From: Rotaria sordida
Lineage: Eukaryota > Rotifera > Eurotatoria > Philodinida > Philodinidae
DNA: 64,000 bases
Assembly (NCBI GenBank): GCA_905250125.1
Contig: CAJNOL010000495.1
Span: forward strand, 62,001-126,000
Reading direction: 5' to 3'
The notes below the pieces were generated by a model. That model was not told the DNA's origin. It saw nothing but the letters and a program-made list of their open reading frames with translations, and did no database searches. Below, one piece after another: positions 1 to 21,008 of this stretch; position 1 is the stretch's first letter; each line of letters begins with the position of its first letter. A program made the translations under genes and the position numbers.

Positions 1-1088
1 TGTATTATTAATTGGAATTTTGGAATTAATATCATTTTTAATGAAAAAAAAACAACAACATCAGTATATTGACTATAACAGGCTTCTGTCTCTTCATCAA
101 AAGATTTAAGTATAGTCTTCAAAATCGAAATTTGTAGTATGCACGAAACATGAGATTAAGTAAAACAAATTTTCATACTCTATTTCATTTATTAAATTAT
201 TAAAATTATCTTTACAATATCAATATGACTTACAATAGAAGAGTGAATTGTTTATTTTAATTTTTATTTCATATATTATCAATCAGAATTACAGATATGA
301 TTGTAATTTTTAGCATTAAAAATCTTTAACGACCTGTGAGTTTCAAGCAATCGAAAGAGGACAACTTCGAACAATTTTTTTTTTTATTTGATAAGATATA
401 AGACAAAATTATTTTAAAATGTATCATTTTCGTAAAATATTTTTAAAAAATGCATGAAAATTTTCTTAAAATCAATAGAAATTTTATATGATTTAATCAA
501 ATGAATAAGTGATTTTATTTGTTCAACTTTGATATGTAAGAAAAGAACTACCTGAAGTGTTTCTTAAACTATAAATCTGAAGTACATGTCAAAATCAAAA
601 TTACATCGAAACAGAACATCGTTTTCATTTATCTTCTTAAATGTTCTGCAAATATGATGGGTTTAAGCATAATTTTATTCTATATAGTATTCGATAAAAA
701 GATGTTCGGAGTTGTTCTCTTTCGATTACTGAAAACCCTAAGCCATTAGCTATTTCCATTATCAAGTTATTCAGCTTACATACACTTCTGATGTAGATAA
801 TAATTAGAGAATGAATCAATTGTCAATTATATCAATAATTTATTTTTATCATAATCATCTTCATGATATAATTATCATCTAGCACAAATTGTAGTAAATG
901 AAATTTAATATATATATATATATATATTTATTCGAAAAAAATTATTAATAATAAATCATATTAAAAAACACAAAACGAAAAGCTAACCCAATCAATAATC
1001 ACACAGGATCATCAGCAATTGTAGTATAATTAGTTTTGCCTATGATAATGTCGAAAAAGTAACCATTTGTATTAACTAAATTAATTAC
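1..1088. other. Non-coding stretch beyond the last recognised phosphatase exon
   Basis: No convincing exon was found. The missing 3' end of the phosphatase gene should lie here or past the left edge, but no phase-1 acceptor followed by conserved sequence could be picked. The stretch holds an inverted-repeat element (about 330-745) and a short TA run near 909-928. Confidence 0.5.
330..745. mobile_element. Foldback (MITE-like) element
   Basis: The sequence around 332-378 (core AATCGAAAGAGGACAAC) recurs inverted around 701-745 (core GTTGTTCTCTTTCGATT). Weaker complementarity continues inward for some tens of bases. There is no coding capacity; the short open frame inside is just repeat. Confidence 0.45.
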
Positions 1089-10097
<9,009 letters not shown>

Positions 10098-13000
10098 TAA
10101 AACCGATTTTGACAATTACTATCTTCTTTGTTGATAAGTATGAATAAAAAAAGAAGAAGAAGAACAAGGATGAGATGAAATAAACGTTTTACAATCACAA
10201 TGCCATTTTTACTTTCTTCCATACATACATATGGCGATTACTCTTTCTCTATGGACGCTTGACGTAATTTTGATAGGGTAAAGAGAAAGAGAGAAATGAA
10301 TACAAGAAGAAAAAAAACTTATCTTCCTCGTTTTTTTTTTCAATTCATCAATGAGTTGTAATAGTACTATACGTTCTGTTTAATACACAAAGAGAATAAC
10401 GTAAAGATAAATTAACAAAAGAATATACCGGAACTAGAACTCTTTATTTATTAAATATTTATTTTTCTTGTTGAAGTTTATCAAATGAACATTTAATAGA
10501 ATGAAATATGAATATATGAAATAAATGATGAGGAAAGTTATAATTGCCGACGGAAGTGCATGTCAATGGATATTCATTGCTTAGTTGACTATTAATAAAA
10601 TGAAATATAATTATTATCAGGTTAATAATTATAGCAAACAAATTTTATTGAATTAAATATATTTCTATCGAATAAAATTTGGATATTGATCTTTATTTTT
10701 TTTGGAAAAGAATCGATACATAAAAAACAAAACTACGTACAAAAATAACACGTTATTATTGGTGAACAGTCATTGATTATAAATATAGAAAAAGAGAATC
10801 GACACCTATAATAATCTAGTACATATACTATAGAGAATTATTATATAATTAATACACGAGATCGTTGAACATTAACAAACTTGACAATTTTTTAATCAAG
10901 TTATGATCAAATATTTGTTTTATGCCTAAGATATAAAGATAGATTTCAATGACCTACGATGGATCATGCATCGATTTCTGAACAGTGATCTTGAAGCATA
11001 TATATCTATTTTATATTTTACGCTTTTGTTTGACTATATTTTCTTTTTTTCTACAACACTAAAAACGTGAAAATAGCAATAGTGACGACGTTAAAAACAC
11101 GATATCAATAAAAATTACTCATTATTGACTTCATAATTTTCTATTTTATTATATTGATCAACATAGAAGCCAACAAAGAGTAATATCAATACAATACAAA
11201 CATTGCTTGACCTTGTAACATTTGCATATTTGTAGTATGACTTTAATGACCTCATTTATCACATACAAAATCAAATAAATTGAAAGAGACAACTACATTT
11301 TTTTATTCTTAGAAGAATTTCGTGACGATTTTAGACCATTAACAATGTTGAGGTGTTTTTGAATTTATTACACATTAGTTGTTAGTTAATGTTAATATTC
11401 ATGGTTATACCAATCTCGAATTAGGTGGTGATTAGAGCCCATTGGATATCCGGTCGATCAAAATTTTGAATTCGAACTTGATTGATTTATCTTTTGTAGA
11501 AGGAGCCCATCGAGTCCGGAACTAAAATTTTGAACCCGATGGGTTCTAGTGGTGATTACTTCTGGAAATAGATATATATTGGTAATTTGAATAATGGTTT
11601 GGTAGCAATATATGAATTAGAAGTGTTCATTGAAACTATATAAGTATGTTTTCTATTGTCCAAAGTTGTTTTTTTTTACAACTGTTCAATCCGAATATAA
11701 AGAGTAGTTTAGGTACTTCAATTATTTTTTACGAAGAAATTTTCAGTTAGTGTATTAGGTTTTTTTTTCTTTCTATTCTACCTTCAATTTCATGTGATAT
11801 ACATTAATTATTTAAACATCATTCAAACAAAGAGATGATCGAGATTAGATATAATTCGACAAAAAAAAAGAAAATTTTCATATTGATTATTCATGAGATA
11901 TTTCAATAATGTTGATAATGTATAAACACCAATTTCAGTCCAAAAAAAAATCCAATTTATGTTGATGAAAATCAAAATAATTTTGACAACATCAATTAAT
12001 CTATCATGAAGATGTCTATGAGTAAAATTACTTGTATATAATGTTTTTAATTAGAACTTTTGAAAGATTTACAAGCGAACATTTCTAAGTATCAAATCGC
12101 TTTTGAGTCGAGACTATATGCAAACATATAGGTTTTAATGAGCTATGAATATCATGAAAATAATTCGAGATAATAGTTTATTACTGCTGAGATACTGTAT
12201 TTTTTTAGCAGAATGCCATCGTCCCACTTAGAAAAACACTGAATTTCGAAATTCGAAACTCAGTTTTCCTCGTATTCTTGAGAGAGATCAAAATACGGTA
12301 AAAACACAGTATCTCTAAAGTAATAAGCTATTGACCAGAACTCTTGTCATGATATCCATTACTTGATGCACATAGTCCTGACTCAAAAAGTAGTTTGACA
12401 CTGAGAAATCTTTCCTCGTTAGTTCAGATATTGCACATCATGAACTATTTTATATTGTCAAATGTATTTATATAATAGAAAAATTCTCGAATTATATTTA
12501 AAGAAATAAATTTTACTAATGAATTCTTCTCAACTAATCTTTCAATATTCATAATATTTTGCAATCATTGAATGATTTTGTTCAATTATTAAAATATAGT
12601 TTTATTACATTATCAGTACATGTTGTAATATTTCCATTGAAAAGTGGTTCATATACGATGCTCAATCTGCTTAGATCTTCTTATTGGAACTAGACAAATA
12701 AATAAATATTTCTATATCAATAAGTTTGATATGAAATATAAACATGTACATTATACTTTGTAAAATCAACAAGAATACATTAATCTAATTTTTCAATATA
12801 AATTAAGAAAAATCGAATGTTTTGATGTAAAAATAAAAGAATCTTATCTACAGCTCGAAATCGATTCGAAAGGAATCTTAATATTGATAATCTACTTGAA
12901 TCATTTTATCCGATGCGTTTAAGTCTTACTACATTTAAATCCGTAATAAAATATTCTTCGTTTTTTTTTTCAGATTTTTATTTGGAAAAAATATTTTCAT

Positions 13001-14441
13001 TCACATATAACAATATGATACAAGACATAAAGAGAAAAAAAAAAGAAGAGAATTTCGTCAAGTAGAAAAATTTGTTAAGAAAAACTAGCAGATTTTCATT
13101 TTCTTTATAATTCGTTCATTTTTTTTGCCGTCAGCACAGACAAGCAAATAGAACGGAGCATTCAAAAAAGAAAACACTAAAACAAATGCCAACCACAAAT
13201 AAGATTAATAAAATAAATCCAAAATTTATAAAATCAAGATATTCTTGTTACTTTCATTATCTTTTAGACTGAACATAAGGATATAGAATACACTACACTG
13301 TCACCCACATGCAGTGCTTTTTCTATGTAATACAACGTGCATAAGGATGAAGATGATACATATCGTGTAGAAGTACTCAATAATTATTGTGACAATACAA
13401 TTATTCAATTATGAGAAATAATTAGTTAATACTAACAACACATTCGTTTGAGGTCGATCTATATATATCGACTTTGTTATCAATATAAACTAATAGAAGA
13501 CTTTCATGATTATTTCGAGTAAAACTTTATCAAATTATTATTTCTGTTGTTCGAGAAATTCTTCAACATTTATTTATATATATTTTTGTGAGGACAAGAA
13601 ACGACATGGTAGTCGAAAGTCAAAGGCGCTCTTACAGGTATTACACTTATCTTTAAACCACTAACACAAACTCTATGAGAGTGTAACCAAAATTTAATAT
13701 CCATTTGTTTTGTAGCATCCAGTAGTAGAATATCCATAGAGAATTTGGACCAATTCAATTAATTTTTCGTGTACAGTGAAATAACGAAGGAAATTCTATG
13801 CACTATCAGCTTTGAACCGAGTCATGATAATCATTTTATCACTTACAATTTACTGGCACTGCCAACTGTTCATTTGGAAAAAGAACACTATCGTCATCGA
13901 GAGTTACGTATTATTCCAGTAGATATGATTATTAAAATGATCTTGTTTGCATGTGATTTGCACGAACATACTGCACATATGCAGTCTGATGAATATACCT
14001 GATATAACCATTAGACTTCGTTTACCGTGATTAATGTTTGTTTCAAATAGATTTCACCTAATAATAAACACATGAGATGGACTGATGTCATTTTAAAACT
14101 TGTTGTCGATGAATCTCAACAAAATGATTTCATTTGCCTAAGTATTTAGTTTCAAATAATTATTACGATCCTCTCATTACTATGGATAATATTCATGACG
14201 TTAGTTATTAACAATCCGAAGAAGAAATTTTCTCCTATAAATTCATATTTACAAATATTTGTCTTTAATATTATCACAAGAATATTGATGAAAGAAGAAA
14301 AAAGAAGCACCCTCAATGGTACAACAGAATAAAAATTAAATAGCTCGTTGCAATCATTGTAAAACATACTAAAAAAAAATATAAATATATTTGTTATTCT
14401 CTTGCGTTGGCATAAGAATTGATTTATTCTATATTATCAGA
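10098..14441. other. Gene-poor stretch
   Basis: No multi-exon gene could be assembled. One open frame at 13769-14002 (plus, about 77 codons, GTG at its left end) has more balanced composition than its surroundings and could be an exon of something unrecognised. The overlapping minus-strand frame at 13570-13758 is no better. The region also holds the foldback at 12065-12420. Confidence 0.4.
12065..12420. mobile_element. Foldback element
   Basis: Left arm motifs TTTCTAAGTATCAAA, CTTTTGAGTC, TAGTTTATTACTGCTGAGAT and ACTGTATTTTT are found inverted on the right (TACAGTATCTC-like block near 12305, AATAAGCTATTGAC, GACTCAAAAAG, TTTGACACTGAGAAA). Arms are about 150 bp and diverged. Non-coding. Confidence 0.6.
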
Positions 14442-15263
14442 TTATTGATTTCTTTGTGACTGTTGATCTTCGTCTAATTGTTGTTCTTCTTTTGGTTTTT
14501 CCTCTGTATATAACTGTTCTTCATTAGATTTAGATTTTTCTTGTAATTGTTGGTTTTCTTTTGATATTGAAGCTGAATTCTCATTAAATGTTGTTTCTGA
14601 TAGTAAATCTTTTTTTATTGATTCTTGTTCAGTCGAAATTTCTATTTTCTCTTCTTCGGTTTTCGGTGTTATACTTGATGTTTCTGATGATAGATCTTTA
14701 TCTCTTAATTCTTGTTCAGTCGATATCTCTGTTTTTTCTTCTTTGACTATTGATGTTGTGCTTGATGTTGTGCTTGATGTTGCTTCTGGTAAATTTTTTT
14801 CTTTTGATTGTTGTTCAGTTGATGTTTCTATTTTTTCTTCTTCGATCTTCGATATTTCTAATGGTAAATCAAAAAGAAATAAGAATTGAAAAAGTCGAGT
14901 TGAACGTCCTTGAGAACAACTTCCACCAGTAATATCACATAATTGTTCATAGAAAGTATCATGTATATCTTCTTGATTTTTAACTTTATCCCATAGAATA
15001 GGTAAAAGTTCTTCAACATCAATATCATTACGTGAATCAAAATTACTATGTCGATTTGATATAAGAATTCTTAAAGAACGACGTGCACGACCAATTCGTT
15101 TAATATTATAATATTTTTTATCAAGCCATTGTTCGATATCTTTAATTGTATCATCAAATGAAAGACAATTCGGAAGATATTTTTCAATTAATATTGGACG
15201 CATTTCAAACCATTTTTGACGTAATTTACCATCATAATCATGCGTATTACATGAAGTTAGCAT
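14442..15263 (-). CDS. Unknown protein with conserved-looking N-half and acidic repeat tail
   Basis: A single 273-codon frame from an ATG at 15263. The first 130 residues look globular (many W, Y, R; motif ITGGSCSQGRSTRLFQF near 111-127). From about residue 139 the protein is low-complexity and built of three imperfect repeats of roughly 31-33 residues, each with an EEKxExSTEQ block (starting near 141, 174 and 202) followed by a KDL/KNL and Ser/Thr run. It ends in a Gln/Glu-rich tail. The frame stays open upstream of the ATG for about 16 codons (reading VTLYLPLIYRYLDLQS) to an AG, so a further 5' exon is likely. I do not recognise the N-terminal domain. A long opposite-strand frame over the repeats is a shadow. 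Confidence 0.6.
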   Translation of the reverse strand: MLTSCNTHDYDGKLRQKWFEMRPILIEKYLPNCLSFDDTIKDIEQWLDKKYYNIKRIGRARRSLRILISNRHSNFDSRNDIDVEELLPILWDKVKNQEDIHDTFYEQLCDITGGSCSQGRSTRLFQFLFLFDLPLEISKIEEEKIETSTEQQSKEKNLPEATSSTTSSTTSIVKEEKTEISTEQELRDKDLSSETSSITPKTEEEKIEISTEQESIKKDLLSETTFNENSASISKENQQLQEKSKSNEEQLYTEEKPKEEQQLDEDQQSQRNQ

Positions 15264-15311
15264 TGATTGTAGATCTAAATATCGATAAATTAATGGTAAA
15301 TATAACGTTAC

Positions 15312-15926
15312 TTCTTTTCAAATTTTATCAATAAATAAACTGACAATCATCGTCTAAACAAAAATCTTAATGAACTCTTAAATATAACTTTTATAAATTA
15401 ATATTTTACTATTATGAAAACGAATAAACACAAAAATAGAAAATTACTTGTTAAGCATTGTGAAATTCTTTTCAAACAGATGACTCATCATCGATATTCT
15501 TCATACAAAACAATTATTAATTCTATTTGTATATTAAATAAAATTAAAAATTAAAAAAACATATTGAAATTGAACTGAATCATTTTTCTAAGTAAAAGAA
15601 AAAAGTTTAGAAAAACTATATAAAATTCAAACAAATATCGACTAGCGTCATCTATTTAAAAAAGATTCCATTTTGTTAATCCCTGACAAATTCAGTTTGA
15701 TATAAGTTGCATAAATATTTCAGTCGAGATAATTATTTGATTTGAGTTAAAAGAATAAAGAAGAATAGAATAATAGACACTATCTAATTTCTAATTGGTT
15801 TAAATCTATATCCTCTGTTTGTTTTTCTTTTTTTTTTTGGTATTATTTTCTTTGATTGAAAATATAAGTTGAGGCATTTATTAAATCAATTATTTTCAGA
15901 AATAATTTATTATTAAAAGAAAAACA
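15312..15926. other. Intergenic, probable shared upstream region
   Basis: No coding signal was seen. It separates the divergent unknown gene (minus) and UBC9 (plus), so it should hold both promoters and possibly the missing 5' exon of the minus-strand gene. Confidence 0.4.
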
Positions 15927-16689
15927 ATGGCTGGAATTTCAGCAGCACGTCTTACAGAAGAACGAAAAGCATGGAGACGAGATCATCCATTTGGTTTTAT
16001 TGCTGTAAATTAAAATTTCTTTTCATTTTAAATACTAATTTTCTCGTTTAGAGACCATCGAAAAATGTTGATGGAACTTTGAATCTTCTCAATTGGGAAT
16101 GTGGTATTCCAGGTATACAAAAAACAAAAATTTCTTAAAATTCTCAAAATCTTTCTTTTTTATTTTTTTATTGATTAGGCAAACCTGGCACACCATGGGA
16201 AGGTGGTTTATTTAAATTACGTAAGTTTAATTATATTGAATAAAACTATTTAAATCTTTGAATATGAATTTAGGTATGATATTCAAAGATGATTATCCAT
16301 CAACACCACCCAAATGTAAATTTGAACCACCACTATTTCATCCAAATATTTATCCCGTAAGTAAATTCAAACAAAAAAAAAGAAAAATCTTTATTTTATC
16401 AATAAAAATAGAGTGGAACAGTATGTTTATCATTACTTGATGAAGAAAAAGATTGGCGTCCAGCAATAACAATAAAACAAATTCTACTTGGAATACAAGA
16501 ATTATTAAATGAACCAAATCCAAAAGATCCAGCACAAGCTGAAGCCTATGCTATTTATATGCAAGATAAAGTTGAATATGAAAAACGTAAGAAAATTTTT
16601 TTTTTAATTTTTTAATTTTAATTTTTGATTCTTTTTTGTTTTTAGGAGTTCGAGAGCAAGCAGCACGTTTTCGTGCAACGGATATCTAA
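15927..16689 (+). CDS. UBE2I: SUMO-conjugating enzyme E2 (UBC9)
   Basis: Six exons (15927-16004, 16052-16112, 16179-16220, 16274-16356, 16412-16586, 16646-16689) encode 160 residues, close to the usual 158. It accepts SUMO from the E1 and passes it to target lysines, mainly in the nucleus. UBC9 hallmarks are all present: the N-terminal [12 protein letters not shown] helix, the [20 protein letters not shown] strand region, [14 protein letters not shown], and the active-site cysteine in [17 protein letters not shown], followed by [14 protein letters not shown]. The extra residues after the Cys that separate UBC9 from ubiquitin E2s are there. All splice sites are GT-AG and phases agree. Introns are 47-66 bp. 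Confidence 0.97.
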
Positions 16690-18193
16690 AATGAAATTAG
16701 GAAAGAATAATTTATGATGTGTACAAACGAACAGAGAAATGCTCGATGAGCAAAAGTGTTCTTTTTTTTTTTCGTTGTATCGATGTTGTTCGAGTGTATT
16801 CAAAACTCGAAATGATCTTTTCTTTTTTTTTTTTTTCTCTCTTCGAATAATTTCTTTTTTTCTATTATGTGCTTGTATCTATTCATAAGTACACTAAAAA
16901 AAACAAAAACCTATATTCATCATGAAATAAGAACGAAGAAGATTTATTTATTTTATTTTGATTTATATTAAAAAAAAAAAACAAAAGAATATATTAAATC
17001 TATTTTATTTATATCCCTCAGTCAATGCATTGCAACATGCAATTATCATCAATGGCTTTGCCACAGAGAGCTGGGTTTAATAGATAAACATCATTGGGAT
17101 ATATATTATATATTCAATATATAAAATAGTTGTTGTATCTCATATTTTATCCTGCAATGTTGAAGCATATATGAATGAATGAATGTTGACTATGCCCACT
17201 CGACTACTTTTTCTTTCGGGAGAATGAAAAAACAGCATGTTAATGTGCTTCTTTCCTCTTCTATTTTTGTATACGATTAGAGCATTAAAATAGAAACTGA
17301 AAGAGAGACAGAGGGCAAATAGTAAGGTTCATAGAGAAGAATTAATGGAAATGATTTAACTCTATTCAGGATAATTTCAACAGACAATATCGAACTTGAA
17401 GAAAAAAATCCAAACGTATAATTTTTTTTTTTGATAAATAATAAAACAACGCAGCTAGAAGAGTAAATCAAAAAAAAAAGACAAGAGAATTCAATGATTT
17501 ATTTTACACTTCTCATGGATTACACCACTAAAGAATTTTTTTTTCTAACGAATGCAGTAGAGAAGATTGTAACATCCGGTGTCATATGTTGTATACTTGT
17601 ATAATAAAGACTTTTTCGTGTATTGCGTTACTTATCTTATCGTTACAGAAAAGAGGAAAAAAAAATACATTTGATTATCGTTACTGATGTAAAAGCACCA
17701 ATACAATATTATACAAAAATGTTTTAAATTTTTTATTTTTCCTCATCAAAAGCTAATAGAATCTTTAGTTAAAAAGAGATATATCATTTCACCTCGTAAA
17801 CTATTGATATAAATTTTTTTTCAAAACATATTATTTGTTATTATTTCTAACATTCATCAATAATCTATTCATTAGAAATTTTTTCAATAAATGAATCAAC
17901 AAACAAAAAAACAAAAAATGATATGTGTTTGTTATTCTAATTTGCTTTCGGCATTGTAATTTCTGCAATGCATATATAAAATATAATAGAAAAAGAGATA
18001 GTGAATTATTGCCATTACAAATATGTCTGATAAGATATGTTTCATATATATGAAATATGATGTTAAGCTTCTATTCTAAAATAGATAACAAAAGAATGAT
18101 CTACAAAAAAGGCGAACATTATACATATAAACATTCACTTCTTTTTTTCTTCACTCTATTCTCATAAAAACAGATACACGTAAGTTGAAAATT
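16690..18193. other. Intergenic
   Basis: 3' flank of UBC9, then AT-rich DNA with homopolymer runs. No exon, RNA gene or clear repeat pair was recognised. Confidence 0.4.
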
Positions 18194-18424
18194 TCATTTG
18201 TATTCAATATTTGATTGATTCATTGATCTATTAATATATCTTTTTTTTTGTTGAGACAATATTTTATCCAGATTTTCTCTTTCGAAGGAATGATTTAAAC
18301 ACTCGGGAAGGTGAGCATTTACTTTTGAAAGCACAGATATATAGCATTTGGTACAATAACTACAAACTTCGAGAGGACTAACACTGTCTTTGGAGAAGTG
18401 CTGTATCCACGTTGAATAAAACAC
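18194..18424 (-). pseudogene. BED zinc-finger fragment
   Basis: An open frame of 76 codons with no ATG at its left end, but an AG acceptor just upstream on the minus strand (ATTAG), so it reads like one exon. It contains W-x2-HF, then C-x2-C, then L-x7-HLPEC, the spacing of a BED-type finger (C2HC variant). BED fingers occur in hAT-type transposases and their domesticated relatives. No transposase core was seen nearby, so this is either an exon remnant or a domesticated piece. It ends with a basic Gln/Lys-rich stretch. Confidence 0.3.
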
Positions 18425-18499
18425 TAATTTTCTGAATCAAAGAGAATGTTTTATTCATTTCAGATTATCAATTTTTCTATTGTAATTCAGCTAAACAAA

Positions 18500-19296
18500 A
18501 TGTCAATTATTGGACATGAAGCAAATACTACAACAGGTTTAGCTGTAGCTCATACAGCCATTGCTGAAAATGTTGCTGTTAAATCAATTGTTAGTACTGA
18601 AACAGAATCAAAAGTTAATATGGAAAATATCGAAAAAATGGCTATATTAATGAATAAACTTGGTAAAATAGTTTCATATATTATATTTCATTGTAATATA
18701 TTTCTTAATATTAGGTACAACACATCAACAAATTGATGAATATTCTCGTCATCGTACTGAACAAATATCTGAAGAAGTAACAGGAGCTATTGCAAAAGTT
18801 GTTGTTGATACTCAAATTCAACAAGGAAAACTTTTAGTTGATGCTAATCTACGTTCAGCTGCTATTGAAGAAGAATATAAAATTAAATTACAAAATTTTA
18901 TTGAAGAACTTGATACAGCTAAAGCACAAGATTTAGCTTTACTTGAAAAAGATTTAAATGTACGTCAAGATATGATTCTTGAACAAGCTCGAAAACGTAT
19001 TGATGAATTAAATGAAGAAGCTAATCGATTGAAAATGACTGTTCTACGTGAAGCTCAAGTACAAGCAAATGCAAAAATGGATGCAATTACACAACAAGTT
19101 GCTGCGTAAGATTATTTAGAAAAAAAAAATTTCTTATAAAAAAAAAAAAATTAATAAATTTAGTTTGGGAACTGCAGATACTAATCGTCTTTTAACATCA
19201 ACATCAACGACAGTTATTCGAACTGAAGCTAAAGCTGCTGGTGAAACTCATAGTGTTAATGGAAAAGTTGTTCTTGGTATTACAGCAACAGAATAA
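18500..19296 (+). CDS. Long-helix, Ala/Glu-rich protein of unknown function
   Basis: Three exons (18500-18662, 18715-19105, 19164-19296) encode 228 residues. I chose the ATG at 18500 (MSIIGHEANTT), which follows an AG acceptor-like site and may come after a 5' UTR intron. An in-frame ATG at 18446 would add 18 residues. Residues about 55-185 are one long amphipathic, charged helix with no Pro or Gly (for example EEEYKIKLQNFIEELDTAKA and RQDMILEQARKRIDELNEEA), flanked by Thr/Ala/Gly-rich ends. There are no Cys, TM or signal features, so it is probably cytosolic. The layout resembles helical stress proteins such as tardigrade CAHS or LEA proteins, but that is resemblance in style only; a generic coiled-coil protein is equally possible. 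Confidence 0.8.
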
Positions 19297-20192
19297 TAAA
19301 GAATTATATTAATTATGAATATATTCATTTCATTTTTTATTTGCATTAATTAATCAAGCTTGTTTATATATATATTTATTGTTATTCGATTTGTTATTGT
19401 TTACTATTTTTCGCTGTTATCTATTATAGAAGCTTAAGAGAAAGTGAAAAGCATTTATTAAAAAAAAAACCGCTTTCTTATTATCTATATAATTAGCATG
19501 ATACTCTTTTATGTATTTGTTTCAAATGATAATCTATCTTGTTGATACCAAAGATACATTTGTTTTTTTATATTTGTGGAAATCTCTTTCATCTAAATTT
19601 AATATGCATTTTATCTTGTAATAAAAATGTACGTTTATTCGATTTTTGTGTTAAAATATCTAAAAAAAAAAACTTAGTTTATTGATCTTACAATATAATA
19701 ATCTTAGAAAAATTCTGTAAAATAGCTTCGATAATAAATCTATCGACTTTAGGCAAAAGACTTTTTCTTTCCACGAAAAAAAGAAAAGTTGGATTGAACA
19801 ATGGAAATACTAAGTTTGAAGATAAATAATTAGAGTTCGGTCAGATCCTAGTTCAAAGTTCAGATGACCAGTATGCTCTTTGCTAACAGTGTCACATCAT
19901 CAAAATTTGGCGAACTACATTTTGACGAAGTACCATTTCGGTGATTTTTGTGTCAATGATCGAATCTATTAGACAATAACTAACTTAAGTGAGTGATACA
20001 ATAAGTTATTAACTTGACTTAGGGACCAAGTCAAGTTTAATCACTAGTTTAATTTCAACACTAACTGTAAGCTAGCAGATGATCGAAAAGAATTCGATGA
20101 TATTCATTTCGATGATCTCATTTTCGATGATGAGCATGACAATTGTTCAGATTAAATGAATAAAAGAACTGTTATAATAAATCAGATCGTAT

Positions 20193-20297
20193 CAGAAGAA
20201 TTGAGCTGTCCGAAAGATTTTGTTCTCTTTTTTTTTTTAATCCGAAAATGATTTTCTCAAAAATAGAGCAAAAAACGATTCGGACAGCTCACGAGAG
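20193..20297. repeat. Short hairpin-forming inverted repeat
   Basis: TTGAGCTGTCCGAAAGATTTTGTTCTC is matched inverted by AAACGATTCGGACAGCTCACGAGAG-like sequence about 60 bases downstream (core GAGCTGTCCGAA / TTCGGACAGCTC). Confidence 0.5.
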
Positions 20298-20394
20298 AAC
20301 CTTGCCAGATGTTAAATTGTATTTCAGCCGAGACGATGTTTATTTGATAAGTATTTGTGAGTAATAAAAAAGCCTAGAATGGTTTACTTTTCTA

Positions 20395-20700
20395 GGCCTT
20401 CATTCTTAAGATATCTAAATTTTACTGGATTTTTCAACAAAAAGCTATGGTTCGTGTCAGATAACATGGAAAATCGACTTTCGAGTTTCAACTTCAAACT
20501 TTGTACGAATAAAATTCTTAATGAGATTAGTTCATCCGATAAGTTGTAACTTTTCTAGTATCAGAATTTTTTTGTTCGTGCAAAGTTTGAAGTCAAAACT
20601 TGGCAAACCGATTTTTTACCCGTTCTGAGGAGACGAAAGCTTTTTGGTAAAAAAGCTCCGTTAAATTTCGAGATCTTAAGAACAAAAATTAGAAATGTCA
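20395..20700. mobile_element. Foldback element
   Basis: The left arm has TTCTTAAGATATCTAAATTT, AAAAAGCT and CTTCAAACTTTGTACGAA. The right arm has the inverse (TTCGTGCAAAGTTTGAAG, AGCTTTTTGG, AAATTTCGAGATCTTAAGAA). Arms are about 130 bp. Non-coding, 300 bp upstream of WDR55. Confidence 0.6.
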
Positions 20701-21008
20701 AATCATTCGAGACTTTTCTATTATTCATCAGTATTCATTAAATGAATATCGTCTAGATCGAAAAGCGATTTGATACTTGAAGAAGAAATTCTCTCATCAG
20801 TTTAGAAAAATTGACTGTTTCAATTGAAAGAGAATTTCTTGATCTAACGTTTATAAGCGATGATTTGGCGACATCTGTTCATACTCTGAAGGTAGTTTTA
20901 TTCGATTTGACTAGTTTAGTCTTCTATCCAATAATTATACAGTTATTAAAACATGCAAGGAAAAGTAATCTTTTTTTAATTTCATTTATTAAAACATCTC
21001 TTTTCATC

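Larger units (their letters stand above)
19297..21008. other. Intergenic with inverted repeats
   Basis: Contains two inverted repeats (about 20193-20297 and 20395-20700) and no gene. The 5' end of WDR55 is taken at 21009; the open frame extending upstream of it is not supported. Confidence 0.45.

Noticed and set aside
10459..10641. Minus-strand frame that looks like a 60-residue secreted peptide
   Set aside because: It has no ATG (it begins with TTG), no good acceptor just upstream and no conserved feature; the hydrophobic start is expected from AT-rich DNA.
13570..14367. Possible small gene cluster on either strand
   Set aside because: One frame starts with GTG rather than ATG, frames overlap on opposite strands, and no intron chain or motif could be built.
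14750..15040. Frames overlapping the STEQ-repeat gene on both strands
   Set aside because: They are shadows of the repeat-bearing gene; their low-complexity Leu/Met content comes from the repeated DNA.
18446..18499. Upstream in-frame ATG for the helical protein
   Set aside because: It adds a hydrophobic stretch unlike the rest, and AG sites just before 18500 suggest this segment is intron or 5' UTR.
20811..21008. Upstream extension of the WDR55 frame
   Set aside because: WDR55 proteins start near the ATG at 21009; the extension has no family similarity.
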